Source: Mayfieldus sp963841445
GTDB taxonomy: Bacteria; Actinomycetota; Thermoleophilia; Solirubrobacterales; 70-9
Length of the DNA: 64,000 nt
NCBI GenBank assembly: GCA_963841445.1
Contig: CAWJCP010000010.1
Span: 9,609-73,608, forward strand
Reading direction: 5' to 3'
Below the pieces are notes generated by a model. It was not told where the DNA came from, did not search any database, and saw only the letters and a list, made by a program, of their open reading frames with translations. Positions 52,901 to 59,358 of this stretch are shown one piece after another (positions within the stretch are counted from its first letter, which is position 1; each line of letters begins with the position of its first letter). A program made the position numbers and the translations under genes.

Positions 52901-54404
52901 CCCCGAAGACCAGCGCCCCGCTGGGAGCGCGGTACTGGGTCAGGTGGTGGGTCGCAGTGCCGCTGCCGTAGGTCGACCCGTTGTCCTGGAGGACCTCGAC
53001 CCCGTTGCGTGCCGTCGATGACAGGCGGGCCAGCCCGGCCGGACGCGCGCCGTTGTCGAGATCCTCGTCCCACTCGTATCCCAAGGTGTCGTCGGCGAGG
53101 GTGGCGGTGTCCCCCGGCGGCAGCGAGGCGATGCTGGTGTCACGCCAGAGGCGCATCTTGCCGTCGGCCGCCGGCACCTCGATCGCCGAGGTGCCCGAGT
53201 TGACCATGAAGATGTTGCCGCTGAGCGAGTTCTCCGGGTTCGGTCCCTCGGGGTTGATCGGCCGCGGGTCGCGCCAGGTGCCGGTCCATGCCGAGGTCGG
53301 ATCGATCTTGTCGTTGGCGTGGGTCTCCTTGTAGGAGACCAGCGTCCGGTGATCGGTCGCGGAGCCGTCGATGCTGTCCTCCCAGCGGGTCTTCCAGAAG
53401 ATCTCGTTGCCGCTCAGGAAGGCGAGGTTGACGCCCGCGTCGCGGGCCGCGGTCACGTTGGCGCGCTGATCCCCGGACCAGTACTCGTCATGACCGACCG
53501 AGAGAAAGGCCTTGTGCTCGAGGATCTCGCTTCCGAACCGGTCGCTGTCGACGCCGGTGAAGTAGCTGACGTCATAGCCGTTGCGCTCCAGCCAGCGGAT
53601 CATCGGGTACTCGGCGTTGAACGGCGAGTCCTCCGGCGTCGGGCCGCGGGTGGTGAAGGGGCGGTTGTAGCTGACCTTGAAGGCGCGGCCAGCCGGCGAA
53701 CCGGTGTAGAGGCTGTTGCCGCCGTACTGGTTGTAGGCCTGCCAGGTGGTATCCGAGGTCTGGAACAGCAGATCGGACTGGCCGTCGTCGTCGCGAACGA
53801 TGAAGAAGACATGGCTTCCGCCCGTCGAGACGTCCTCGCGGACGAGCTTTGCGAAGTAGATGCCCGACGTCGCATCCGTCGGCACCGTCCATGACGCCGA
53901 TTCGGCCCAGTTGCCGCAATCGACCAGCCCGGTGGCCGGGTCATCGAGACAGTCGGGCTGGTCCTGGGGCAGCACCGACGTCGGCTCCACGGTGTCGACC
54001 TTGCGTGCTCCGTCGCCGCCGTAGTAGCCCATGCGATAGATGTCGAGGTGATAGTCGACCGAGGTGTCGACCTTGAAGTGGACGGTCTGGCCCTGATCGA
54101 CGCTGATGTCGGTGGCGAAGCCCTGGATCGCGGGATCGCCGGCGCCGTCCACGTCCCATTCGCTCGGCGGGTTGCCGGGCTTGGAGTTCTCGCAGACGAT
54201 CGCGTTCTGGATCGGCGGGTCGCAGGGGGCGGCGTCGGCCCGACCCGGAAACGCGCCGATCGCGGCGGCAGCGATCAACGTGGCCAGGAGAAGTTGGCGC
54301 CGCCGCCATCGGCAGCCTAAGACCGAAGCATCTTCCTGGCTTCGGGTTGAGCTGTGACTGGACTCGCAGAGCGCCATTCGGTCTGGCCAGACCGGCCCGT
54401 CCAT
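43953..54404 (-). CDS. Giant secreted multidomain protein (dimethylformamidase-like N-terminus, cadherin-like repeats)
   Basis: About 3,480 residues. A signal peptide ends near residue 58 (WRRRQLLLATLIAAAA...ADA). Domains in order, approximate: 80-535 N,N-dimethylformamidase beta-subunit-like ('LDIYRMGYYGGDGARKV', 'HDEYWS', 'GNEIFW'); 550-645 Ig-like; 680-815 DUF4082; 820-925 SbsA-type Ig (Big_5); 940-1150 GATase/ThuA-like; 1190-1500 deacetylase-like ('VVMTGDDHG', 'EIGIHPG'); 1520-1615 fibronectin III; 1625-1925 and 2040-2340 LamG-like units with a second Big_5 between; 2346-3010 seven 95-residue cadherin/VCBS-like repeats; then a duplicated C-terminal module. No LPxTG or transmembrane anchor, so release or non-covalent surface binding is likely. 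Start uncertain: ATG 54404 or 54377, neither with a good ribosome site. Confidence 0.85.
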   Translation of the reverse strand: MDGPVWPDRMALCESSHSSTRSQEDASVLGCRWRRRQLLLATLIAAAAIGAFPGRADAAPCDPPIQNAIVCENSKPGNPPSEWDVDGAGDPAIQGFATDISVDQGQTVHFKVDTSVDYHLDIYRMGYYGGDGARKVDTVEPTSVLPQDQPDCLDDPATGLVDCGNWAESASWTVPTDATSGIYFAKLVREDVSTGGSHVFFIVRDDDGQSDLLFQTSDTTWQAYNQYGGNSLYTGSPAGRAFKVSYNRPFTTRGPTPEDSPFNAEYPMIRWLERNGYDVSYFTGVDSDRFGSEILEHKAFLSVGHDEYWSGDQRANVTAARDAGVNLAFLSGNEIFWKTRWEDSIDGSATDHRTLVSYKETHANDKIDPTSAWTGTWRDPRPINPEGPNPENSLSGNIFMVNSGTSAIEVPAADGKMRLWRDTSIASLPPGDTATLADDTLGYEWDEDLDNGARPAGLARLSSTARNGVEVLQDNGSTYGSGTATHHLTQYRAPSGALVFGAGTIQWSWGLDGEHDRGGSTPDPRMQQATVNLLADMGAQPDTLHAGLVAASASNDTTAPTSQVQEPLDGASIEAGHQTTISGTASDVSGGEGGGAGQVGGVEVSVDGGNSWHPAEGRDNWTYSWTPGTTGSVTIKSRAVDDSGNLESPGGGVTVDVIAGSCPCSIWGDSGGAPAEADPSAVELGVKFRSQQDGFITGLRFYKGAGNDGAHVGHLWTAAGNLLAEATFSGESASGWQQVSFTSPVPISAGTTYVASYHAPQGNYSASNGYFADSGVDSVPLRALQDGEDGANGVYNYGPSGVFPTDTFGSSNYWVDVVFETDVGPDTTPPTVSSRTPANNATGVATGTNVTATFSEPMDAATIDAGTFQLRDASNDLVPATVTYNPSNRRATLDPDAPLQSSTAYTATIKGGAGGVADASGNVLANDSSWGFTAAAPPPPPPDEGPGGPILVVSGASDPFGRYYAEILRAEGLNEFNVTDLGNVSASVLDDYDVVVLGEVGLGAAQVQMLSDWVQAGGNLIAMRPDPQLAGLLGLTDTPDTLANAYLRVDTGSAPGEGIVGQTIQFHGVADRYATSSAETVASLYSDASTATSNPAVTLRNVGPNGGQAAAFTYDLARSVVYTRQGNPAWAGQERDGESGPIRSDDLFFGAASSDPQPDWVDLNKVAIPQADEQQRLLTNLIEQMNADRKPLPRFWFLPRGKKAAVVMTGDDHGNGGTAGRFDQYKALSPPGCSVADWECVRSSSYIYPSTPLTDAQAAGYTADGFEIGIHPGPGCGNFTPSSLEADFAGMLFDFATKYASVPPPSTSRTHCIAWSDWASQPKVELDHGIRLDTNYYYWPPGWVQDRPGMFTGSGMPMRFADLDGTMIDVYQAATQMTDESGQSYPLNIDALLDKALGPEGYYGVFTANMHTDSASSSGSDAIVASAQARGVPIVSGRQMLEWLDGRNGSSFGSLSWAGNKLGFTIDVGAGANGLQAMVPTSSSVGTLTGVERNGTPITTATQTIKGVEYAFFDALPGSYEASYAVDDSPPAISNVVASAAGDGNATISWDTNEASDSQVDYGTDPDALGSSATDAALTVSHSIQLTGLQPNTTYHFRVRSADAVGNASTDPAPPQIPRTFTTPSSSFTDTTVADFGAGSTGPDTYISETEDGEVTLQPTEGAEFAGPSLPIGWASDTWESQGGGSGGSATVSGGALHVDGAYAGTTATYGAGRSLEFAATFGASTFQHVAFTDNFNSVWAMFSTRQSTNQLYASTNDGAIQDTPVGAPGQYVGSAHRYRIEWDASEVRYFIDGGLVATHSASFGPSLNAAASDFTAGGPELSLDWMRVSPYPAAGSFESRVFDAGQSADWGALSWNAEIPSGAGVAMSVRTGNTPTPDASWSSFAPIASSGDDIPGNSRYVQYRAQLSSSDAGSTPALTEVTIGYNQGADTEPPTITQRSPAPDATDVAVDTDVEVQFSEPMDPATIDGSSVRLRKQGAGSDVAASVSYAGNTATLDPDADLDPSTSYDVTVDGAVGDSNGNPLGADDSWSFTTAAQVLGFTDTTVADFGAGTPGAGTYVSETANGEVILKPAVGEEFSGSELPSGWSSHDWAGDGGGPGGAAAVSGGSLHVDGAFAAPDATFGPGHSLEFVATFGATSFQHVGFGVDFNNVGLWAMFSTSNTTNQLYARTNFGGGESSIPIPGSFLGAPHRYRIDWTATGVTYFIDGTQVDARNGTFGQELHPAASDFNAGGPEVAVDWLRMSPYPGSGSFESRIFDAGAVADWGGLTWNAETPGATGVALSVRTGDTPSPDGTWSDFTPIGSSGGDIPGSSRYLQYRAELSSANTDLTPSLGEVSIVYSPHVDDPPSAVNDQASLAEDSDASPIDVLANDQNADGGPLAIASATQPDHGTVEIANDNQSLTYKPDPDYCNDGEPSDDFTYKLNGGSQATVAVSVACVDDPPSAVNDQASLAEDSDASPIDVLANDQNADGGPLAIASATQPDHGTVEIANDNQSLTYKPDPDYCNDGEPSDDFTYKLNGGSQATVAVSVACVDDPPSAVNDQASLAEDSDASPIDVLANDQNADGGPLAIASATQPDHGTVEIANDNQSLTYKPDPDYCNDGEPSDDFTYKLNGGSQATVAVSVACVDDPPSAVNDQASLAEDSDASPIDVLANDQNADGGPLAIASATQPDHGTVEIANDNQSLTYKPDPDYCNDGEPSDDFTYKLNGGSQATVAVSVACVDDPPSAVNDQASLAEDSDASPIDVLANDQNADGGPLAIASATQPDHGTVEIANDNQSLTYKPDPDYCNDGEPSDDFTYKLNGGSQATVAVSVACVDDPPSAVNDQASLAEDSDASPIDVLANDQNADGGPLAIASATQPDHGTVEIANDNQSLTYKPDPDYCNDGEPSDDFTYKLNGGSQATVAVSVACVDDPPSAVNDQASLAEDSDASPIDVLANDQNADGGPLAIASATQPDHGTVEIANDNQSLTYKPDPDYCNDGEPSDDFTYKLNGGSQATVAVSVDCVDLQGRISARGTVSTAQGTAIAFSAGNDCDAAQSTGPNAIATTGGAVIWSKSTVTQSSCSAPRSPLGFDSQTGTATGSFGQAAPGGRNGQQGTLEWTYFDGSPDTVQFTLRDSSNAVVYQAQEQTPGAYRGAAGGVWTFAFRPHITGTDPDSPANDNHPKVKGWVPAGDAAEAKIYTNSTCSGPPAASGTMAQFTGGIAVPVPDDATTTLAAKVSKANGTVSPCSAPFSYTEDSTPPPAPQITGTDPDSPANNNHPKVKGEAAADTTIRIYKATTVDDCTPDNLLTTGTQSDFASPGLTIEVADNSTTYLRASAADAAGNTSICSARLSYLEESQGRISARGTVSTAQGTAIVFSATNDCDAAGSTRPIVVATTGGAVIWSKSTVTESSCSDQPPSSPLGFDSQTGTATGSFGQAAPGGRNGQQGTLEWTYFDGSPDTVQFTLRDSSNAVVYQAQEQTPGAYRGAAGGVWTYGP
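43964..44376 (-). repeat. C-terminal module, copy 2 (duplicate of 44963-45369)
   Basis: This ~413-bp stretch encodes 'GRISARGTVSTAQGTAI' through 'GAYRGAAGGVW' at the protein's very end. It is nearly identical to 44963-45369, offset by 999 bp, with small substitutions and a 6-bp difference. It is a recent internal duplication. Confidence 0.9.
44963..45369 (-). repeat. C-terminal module, copy 1
   Basis: This is the upstream member (in gene order) of the duplicated C-terminal module. Between the copies the protein has two related segments starting 'HITGTDPDSPANDN' and 'QITGTDPDSPANNN' followed by 'HPKVKG', which are themselves a diverged pair. Confidence 0.9.
45375..47369 (-). repeat. Seven tandem 285-bp repeats (cadherin-like, 95 residues each)
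   Basis: Seven in-frame units of exactly 285 bp begin at 45375, 45660, 45945, 46230, 46515, 46800 and 47085. They look identical at the DNA level except at the edges. Each encodes 'DDPPSAVNDQASLAEDSDAS', 'IDVLANDQNADGG' and 'DDFTYKLNGGSQATVAVSV', a VCBS/Big_9/cadherin-like Ig domain with acidic, possibly Ca2+-binding, turns and two cysteines. Confidence 0.95.
54379..54394. promoter_or_regulatory. Perfect 16-bp palindrome before the giant gene
   Basis: CGGTCTGGCCAGACCG is a perfect palindrome directly upstream of ATG 54377. If translation begins there it lies in the leader; if at 54404 it lies within codons 4-9. It is a candidate regulator site or RNA hairpin. Confidence 0.4.
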
Positions 54405-54695
54405 GGCCACCGATGCAGCTTGGACGAGAGGCCCAGACCCCGCCCGCGTTTGTATTCGCAGCCTGTTTGGGCCTTGTTCCGGCCCGATTAGATACGAATT
54501 TAGGGGGAATTTGCGGTAACCGGTTATTCGAAAATGCGGATTTTCTGCTAGTGGAATGCCCCTTGGCACGACTCGCCGTTAGCTCTACAATGCGACTGCG
54601 GTAATCGTTCGAGGGGGCAATCACCGACAGGAGTCACTCCGGACGGGCAGCGGGGAAGGCGATCGGCCAGCCTTGCTTCTCCCCGAGTGAGACCT
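54405..54695. promoter_or_regulatory. Divergent promoter region between giant gene and PAS-BTAD regulator
   Basis: This 290-bp gap is visibly richer in A+T than its surroundings at 54487-54560. It holds a perfect 10-bp palindrome TAACCGGTTA (54517-54526) and AT-rich patches (GATACGAATTTAG, TTCGAAAATGCGGATTTTC). These are likely promoters and regulator-binding sites for both genes; none is proven. Confidence 0.5.
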
Positions 54696-55901
54696 ATGAA
54701 GGCAGCACAAAAGTCCAGTCCAGGCAGCAGCGAGGCTGCCGAGAAGTCCGGCCTCTCGCCCGGCGAGATGATGCGCCTGCTGCAGTTCGGCATCATCGTC
54801 ACGGACTCGAGCGGGACGGTGATCGAGGTCAGCGAGACCGCGAGACAACTCGTCGCCGAGAATGGTGCGGAATTGCCCGAGGGCACGACTTGCTGCTCGC
54901 TTTTCGGGTGCCTGCAGCGCGAGCCGATCGCCCGGCATTGCATCACCGAGCTTGCTGCTCGCTCCAAGGGCCCGCTGCCTGAGGTTCGCGTCGACCTCGC
55001 GCCGGAACGGCATTCGGGCGCCGTCTGGATCACGGCGGCACCAGTGAGAAGGGATGGTTCGCAGGTCGTCATGCATCTGCGTCCAGCCGCAGTCGGCGAC
55101 CGGCGTCGTCGCACTCGCCCGCACTGGATGGTCGCGCCACGTCTTCGAATCCACGCCCTCGGCCGGACCCGGGTCGAGGCCGAGGAGATCGCGATCGAGG
55201 GTGAGTGGCTCCTGAAGCGGCCGGGCCAGCTGCTCAAGTACCTGGTCTGCCAGCGAGGTCGGCCCGCGCACGTCGATGAGATCGTCGAGGCCCTCTGGCC
55301 GGAGGCGGGCCTCAACGGCCGAAACACAGTCCGCCACTACATCCATTCGCTGCGCGAGAGGGTGGAGCCGAACCGCTCGCCCCACACCCCCTCCTCGTTC
55401 ATCACATCGGTCGGAAGCACCTACATGCTGGACCCTCGAGTGAGCATCGACGTCGATGAGTTCGAGGATCTTGTTGCTCTTGGCCTCGGAGAGTCCGCCC
55501 GGAGCGAGAACGGCGGGCTGTCCGCAGTCGAGTGCCTGGAGCGGGCCCTGGACCTTTACAGAGGGGACCTGATCTCGGAAGAGCCGTTCGCCGAGTGGGC
55601 CTTTGCGGAGCGAGAGATGATGCGCAGCCTCGCCGGCAAGGCACTCAACCGCCTGGTCGACCACAATCTTGAGCGCGACGATCTGGCTGCTGCCACAACC
55701 CATCTCGAGCGCTCGACCGAGCTGCGTCCGCTCGATGCCGACGTCCAGATGCAGCTGATCGTCGTCTATCTTCGGCGGGGACGTCATACCGATGCCCAGC
55801 GCCGCTTCGCCGCTTTCCGACAGCGGCTGCTCGACGAATTCGGACAGGAGCCGGGCTTCACCCTCGCCGACCTCGCGTCCGGCCGCGAGGCGGGCGTCTA
55901 G
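54696..55901 (+). CDS. PAS-containing SARP/BTAD-type transcriptional regulator
   Basis: The protein is 401 residues from ATG 54696 (an in-frame GTG lies 9 nt upstream). Residues 24-130 look like a PAS domain ('LLQFGIIVTDSSGTVIEVSETAR') with a cysteine cluster Cys66, Cys67, Cys72, Cys82. About 140-245 is an OmpR/SARP winged helix ('LLKRPGQLLKYLVCQRGRPAHVDEIVEALWPEA' region). About 250-390 is a BTAD/TPR activation domain ('ALDLYRGDLISEEPFAEWAFAERE', 'RRGRHTDAQRRFAAFRQRLLDEFG'). It probably activates the divergent giant gene in response to a PAS-sensed signal. This is inference from position. Confidence 0.85.
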   Translation: MKAAQKSSPGSSEAAEKSGLSPGEMMRLLQFGIIVTDSSGTVIEVSETARQLVAENGAELPEGTTCCSLFGCLQREPIARHCITELAARSKGPLPEVRVDLAPERHSGAVWITAAPVRRDGSQVVMHLRPAAVGDRRRRTRPHWMVAPRLRIHALGRTRVEAEEIAIEGEWLLKRPGQLLKYLVCQRGRPAHVDEIVEALWPEAGLNGRNTVRHYIHSLRERVEPNRSPHTPSSFITSVGSTYMLDPRVSIDVDEFEDLVALGLGESARSENGGLSAVECLERALDLYRGDLISEEPFAEWAFAEREMMRSLAGKALNRLVDHNLERDDLAAATTHLERSTELRPLDADVQMQLIVVYLRRGRHTDAQRRFAAFRQRLLDEFGQEPGFTLADLASGREAGV

Positions 55902-56128
55902 GTCCCGAAGTGACGCCGACGAACCGGGGGGCCTCGCGACCGGATGTCCTCCCGGCTCCAACGCCAAACCGCACTCCCCGATTCCGCTCACCGTGCAGTC
56001 CTGGTCGCCATCGGCGACCCGGTGCACAATCGCGAAACCCAAACTAGTGGCCCGGGGGGATGGCGATGCGTCGGTCAGGCGCCGTCCGGGCGCGCTCGTA
56101 GCCTTGGCGCGATCCTCCCCTCCGCCCG

Positions 56129-57328
56129 ATGCCGCCGCTGATCACCTTCGAAGAGGCCCTCGAGCTGGGCGCCCTCAGCGACCCTGACGAGATCGCGACC
56201 CTGGTCGAGCGCGCCTGGGAGGTGCGGCGCGAGAACTTCGGCGACTCGACCGACATGTGCTCGCTGGTCAACGCGAAGTCGGGCGGCTGCGCCGAGGACT
56301 GCGGCTTCTGCGCCCAATCGCGCTACGCCGAGGCCGACACGCCGATGCACGCGATGATGGAGCCGGAGCAGATGCTCGAGCACGCGCGGGCCGCGGAGGC
56401 GGCCGGCGCGCACCGCTTCTGCATGGTCACCCAGGGCCAGGGGCTCTCGAAGCGTGACTTCGAGAAGGTGCTCTCCGGCGCTCGCCTGGTCGCCGAGAAG
56501 ACGAACCTGAAGCGCTGCGCCTCGATCGGCCACATGTCGGCCGAGCGGGCGACGAAGCTGCGCGAGGCGGGGATCCAGCGCGTCCACCACAACGTCGAGT
56601 CCGCGCGCTCCCACTACCCGGAGGTCTCGAGCACGGTCCGCTACGAGGGGCGGCTGCGCACGATCCAGGCGGTCAAGGAGGCCGGCCTGGAGACCTGCGT
56701 CGGCGGCATCCTCAACCTCGGCGAGTCGCCGCGGCAGCGGGTCGAGATGGCCTTCGAGCTCTCCGGGATCAACCCGACCTCGGTGCCGATCAACCTGCTC
56801 AACCCGCGCTCCGGGACCAAGTTCGGCGACCGCGAGCTGATGGACCCCTGGGAGGTCGTGAAGTGGGTCGCGATCTTCCGCCTGATCATTCCCGGCGCCC
56901 TGTTCAGGCTCTGCGGCGGGCGGGTCGAGAACCTCGGCGAGCTGCAGCCACTGGCGGTCAAGGCGGGGCTGAACGGGGTGATGATGGGCAACTTCCTCAC
57001 CACCCTCGGCGCCGAGCCGGAGGATGACCGCGGCATGTTCGAGGAGCTGGGGCTGAACGTGCGGCGCCAACCCGACAACGGCGCCAACCCGCGCCCCGAC
57101 AACCGCTCCGGCTGGCTCGACGGCGAGGCGCCGAGCACCCCGATGGAGGAGCTGATCGACAGCCAGGCCGAGGCCGACTTCTGGGACCCCTCGACGCAGC
57201 TGCGGGTGATCAAGAAAAAGCAGAAGCCTCCGCCATACCCGAGACGAGATGATCCCGCCTCGAACCCCGCCGCTCCCGGACGCGAGGCGGAGGAAGCGGC
57301 GGGATTTGTTCCAGGCTGGGGCGACTGA
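56129..57328 (+). CDS. bioB: Biotin synthase
   Basis: This 399-residue radical-SAM enzyme has the cluster motif CAEDCGFC (Cys54, Cys58, Cys61) and the second-cluster region 'NLLNPRSGTKF', 'LCGGRVENL'. It inserts sulfur into dethiobiotin, consuming its [2Fe-2S] cluster. The C-terminus is about 60 residues longer than usual and charged. The 228-bp upstream gap shows no recognisable BirA or biotin operator. bioF begins 1 nt after the stop. The Fe-S repair genes at 3.9-5.1 kb would serve this enzyme. Confidence 0.94.
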   Translation: MPPLITFEEALELGALSDPDEIATLVERAWEVRRENFGDSTDMCSLVNAKSGGCAEDCGFCAQSRYAEADTPMHAMMEPEQMLEHARAAEAAGAHRFCMVTQGQGLSKRDFEKVLSGARLVAEKTNLKRCASIGHMSAERATKLREAGIQRVHHNVESARSHYPEVSSTVRYEGRLRTIQAVKEAGLETCVGGILNLGESPRQRVEMAFELSGINPTSVPINLLNPRSGTKFGDRELMDPWEVVKWVAIFRLIIPGALFRLCGGRVENLGELQPLAVKAGLNGVMMGNFLTTLGAEPEDDRGMFEELGLNVRRQPDNGANPRPDNRSGWLDGEAPSTPMEELIDSQAEADFWDPSTQLRVIKKKQKPPPYPRRDDPASNPAAPGREAEEAAGFVPGWGD

Positions 57329-57329
57329 G

Positions 57330-58610
57330 TTGTCAGACCTGGCCGACCGGCTGGAGGAACTGCGCAAGCGAGGCCTGCACCGACGGTTGAGGCTGATCAG
57401 CGGGCCACAGGGCCCCAATGTCCTGCTCGACGGCAACCCCGTCCTGCTGCTCTGCTCCAACAACTACCTCGGCCTCGCCGACCATCCGAAGGTTCGCGAG
57501 GCGGCCGCCGACGCGGCGATGCGCTGGGGCGTCGGCGCCGGCGCCTCGCGGCTGATCTCGGGAAACATGAAGCCGCATCGCCATCTCGAGGAGCGTCTGG
57601 CCGCCTTCAAGGGCCAGGAGGCGGCGCTTCTCTTCGGGTCTGGGTACCTCGCCAACAGCGGCGCGATCGCCGCCCTCGCCCGCAACGGCGAGGTCGTCTT
57701 CTCCGATCAGCTCAACCACGCGAGCATCATCGACGGCTGCCGACTCGCCCGCGCCGAGACCTTCGCCTACCGCCACTGCGATCTCGACCACCTCGAGTGG
57801 GGCCTGCGCAAGGCGCAGGGGCGGGGCTCGCTGATCGTCACCGACGGGGTCTTCTCGATGGACGGGGACGTCGCACCGATCGCCGGCCTGGTCGAGCTCG
57901 CGCTCCGCTACGACTGCCGGCTGATGGTCGACGAGGCGCACGCGACGGGCGCGATCGGCCCGGGCGGTCGCGGATCGGTTGCCGCGGCCGACCTCGCCGC
58001 TGAGGTCGACGTGATGGTCGGGACGCTCGGCAAGGCATTGGGCAGCTACGGCGCCTACGTCTGCGGCAGTCGCGTGCTGGTCGACTACCTGGTCAACGTC
58101 GCCCGCCCGTTCATCTTCTCCACCGCTCCGGCACCGCCGGTGGTAGCGGCGGCAAGCGCTGCCCTACAGCTGCTCGAGTCGAACCCGCAGCGGGTCGAGC
58201 GCCTGCAGGCGAACGCTCGCGCGATGCGCGAGGCGCTGCGCGCCGAGGGCCTGCGGGTCGGCGAGTCCGAGACCCAGATCCTGCCGGTGATCGTCGGCGA
58301 TCCCGAGCCGACCGTGGAGCTCTGCGAGCGGGCGCTGGAGCGGGGCGTGTTCGCGCAGGGGATCCGGCCCCCGACCGTGCCGGAGGGGACCTCGCGCCTG
58401 CGCCTGACGACGATGGCGACCCATCGCGGCGCCGAGCTTCTGCGCGCCGCGAAGGTGATCGGCAACGCCGCCCACGAGCTGGGCCTGCTGGGCGAGCCGA
58501 CGCAGCTCCCCGGGCCGGGAAGCAGACGCAGAGACGGAGCCGCAGCACCCGGAAGTCACGCCGTGGCTCGAAGAGGCGGCCTGAGAGACCTCTGCGCGGC
58601 GTCTTCGTAA
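57330..58610 (+). CDS. bioF: 8-amino-7-oxononanoate synthase
   Basis: This PLP enzyme (426 residues) joins pimeloyl-CoA/ACP with alanine. It has 'LLCSNNYLGLADHP', the PLP-contact 'DEAHATGAIG' (Asp201) and catalytic Lys235 in 'GTLGKALGSYG'. TTG 57330 is taken as start because it follows the bioB stop and matches the family N-terminus; an ATG at 57249 would overlap bioB by 80 nt. The last ~35 residues after 'ELGLLGEP' are unlike the family and overlap the bioD start; another frame here reads 'EVTPWLEEAA' to a stop, so a frame disturbance at the 3' end is possible. Confidence 0.9.
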   Translation: MSDLADRLEELRKRGLHRRLRLISGPQGPNVLLDGNPVLLLCSNNYLGLADHPKVREAAADAAMRWGVGAGASRLISGNMKPHRHLEERLAAFKGQEAALLFGSGYLANSGAIAALARNGEVVFSDQLNHASIIDGCRLARAETFAYRHCDLDHLEWGLRKAQGRGSLIVTDGVFSMDGDVAPIAGLVELALRYDCRLMVDEAHATGAIGPGGRGSVAAADLAAEVDVMVGTLGKALGSYGAYVCGSRVLVDYLVNVARPFIFSTAPAPPVVAAASAALQLLESNPQRVERLQANARAMREALRAEGLRVGESETQILPVIVGDPEPTVELCERALERGVFAQGIRPPTVPEGTSRLRLTTMATHRGAELLRAAKVIGNAAHELGLLGEPTQLPGPGSRRRDGAAAPGSHAVARRGGLRDLCAASS

Positions 58611-59251
58611 CCGGGACCGGCACCGAGGTGGGAAAGACTGTGGTCGCCGCCGCCCTTGCCCGCTCGCGCGTCGCCGAGGGTCGCAGCGTCGCCGTATTCA
58701 AGCCCGCGGTAACCGGGCTCGAGGAGCCGGGCGAGCCAGACCACGAGCTGCTTCGGCGCGCCGCCGCAAGCGCCCAGACCGACGATTCGATCGCCCCCTA
58801 CCGCTATCAGCCACCCGTCTCACCGCATCTCGCCGCCGAGCTGGCCGGGGAGCGGATCGAACCCGAGCGGCTTCTCGACGCCGCCAAGCGCGCCGGCGCC
58901 GGCGCCGACTACCTGGTCTGCGAGGGCGTCGGAGGCTTGCTGGTCCCGCTTGCGCCGGGCTACCTGGTCCGCGATCTCGTCTGCGATCTCGGGTTGCCGG
59001 TGGTCGTCGCCGCCTCAGCCGGGCTAGGGACGATCAACCACACTCTGCTGACGCTGGAAGCGGCGCACTCGGCCGGACTCGAGGTGGCAATGGTCGTGCT
59101 GACCCCATGGCCCGACGACCCCGACCCGGTGCAGGCGTCGAACCGCGAGACGCTCGAAGAGCTGGGCGGCGCGACGCTGACGACGCTGCCGCCGCTTGAC
59201 CTGACTCGCCCCGAGGCGTGGCCGCGGCTCGAGCCGCCGGCCTGGGCCTGA
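58592..59251 (+). CDS. bioD: Dethiobiotin synthetase
   Basis: The product has the P-loop GTGTEVGKT, 'FKPAVTGLEEPGEPDHELL', 'CEGVGGLLVPL' and 'ASAGLGTINHTLLTLEAA', all BioD signatures; it closes the ureido ring using CO2 and ATP. The only canonical start that is in frame, GTG 58628, lies inside the P-loop and would remove its first half. CTG 58592 gives the normal N-terminus (RGVFVTGTGTE) and 219 residues, and is used here. It overlaps bioF by 19 nt. Confidence 0.85.
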   Translation: MRGVFVTGTGTEVGKTVVAAALARSRVAEGRSVAVFKPAVTGLEEPGEPDHELLRRAAASAQTDDSIAPYRYQPPVSPHLAAELAGERIEPERLLDAAKRAGAGADYLVCEGVGGLLVPLAPGYLVRDLVCDLGLPVVVAASAGLGTINHTLLTLEAAHSAGLEVAMVVLTPWPDDPDPVQASNRETLEELGGATLTTLPPLDLTRPEAWPRLEPPAWA

Positions 59252-59358
59252 AACCCTCGGCTTCTCCCAGGGAGCGCAAGCGACCGGTGCTCCGACCTGT
59301 GCTCGGTTTCGTCCGGGGCCGAAGTTGCACGTTTCCGCGCACCAATACGGTCCGGTAT

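Noticed and set aside
55902..56128. Possible riboswitch or biotin operator before bioB
   Set aside because: No BirA/BioR/BioQ-type palindrome or conserved RNA element could be seen; only ordinary GC-rich sequence.
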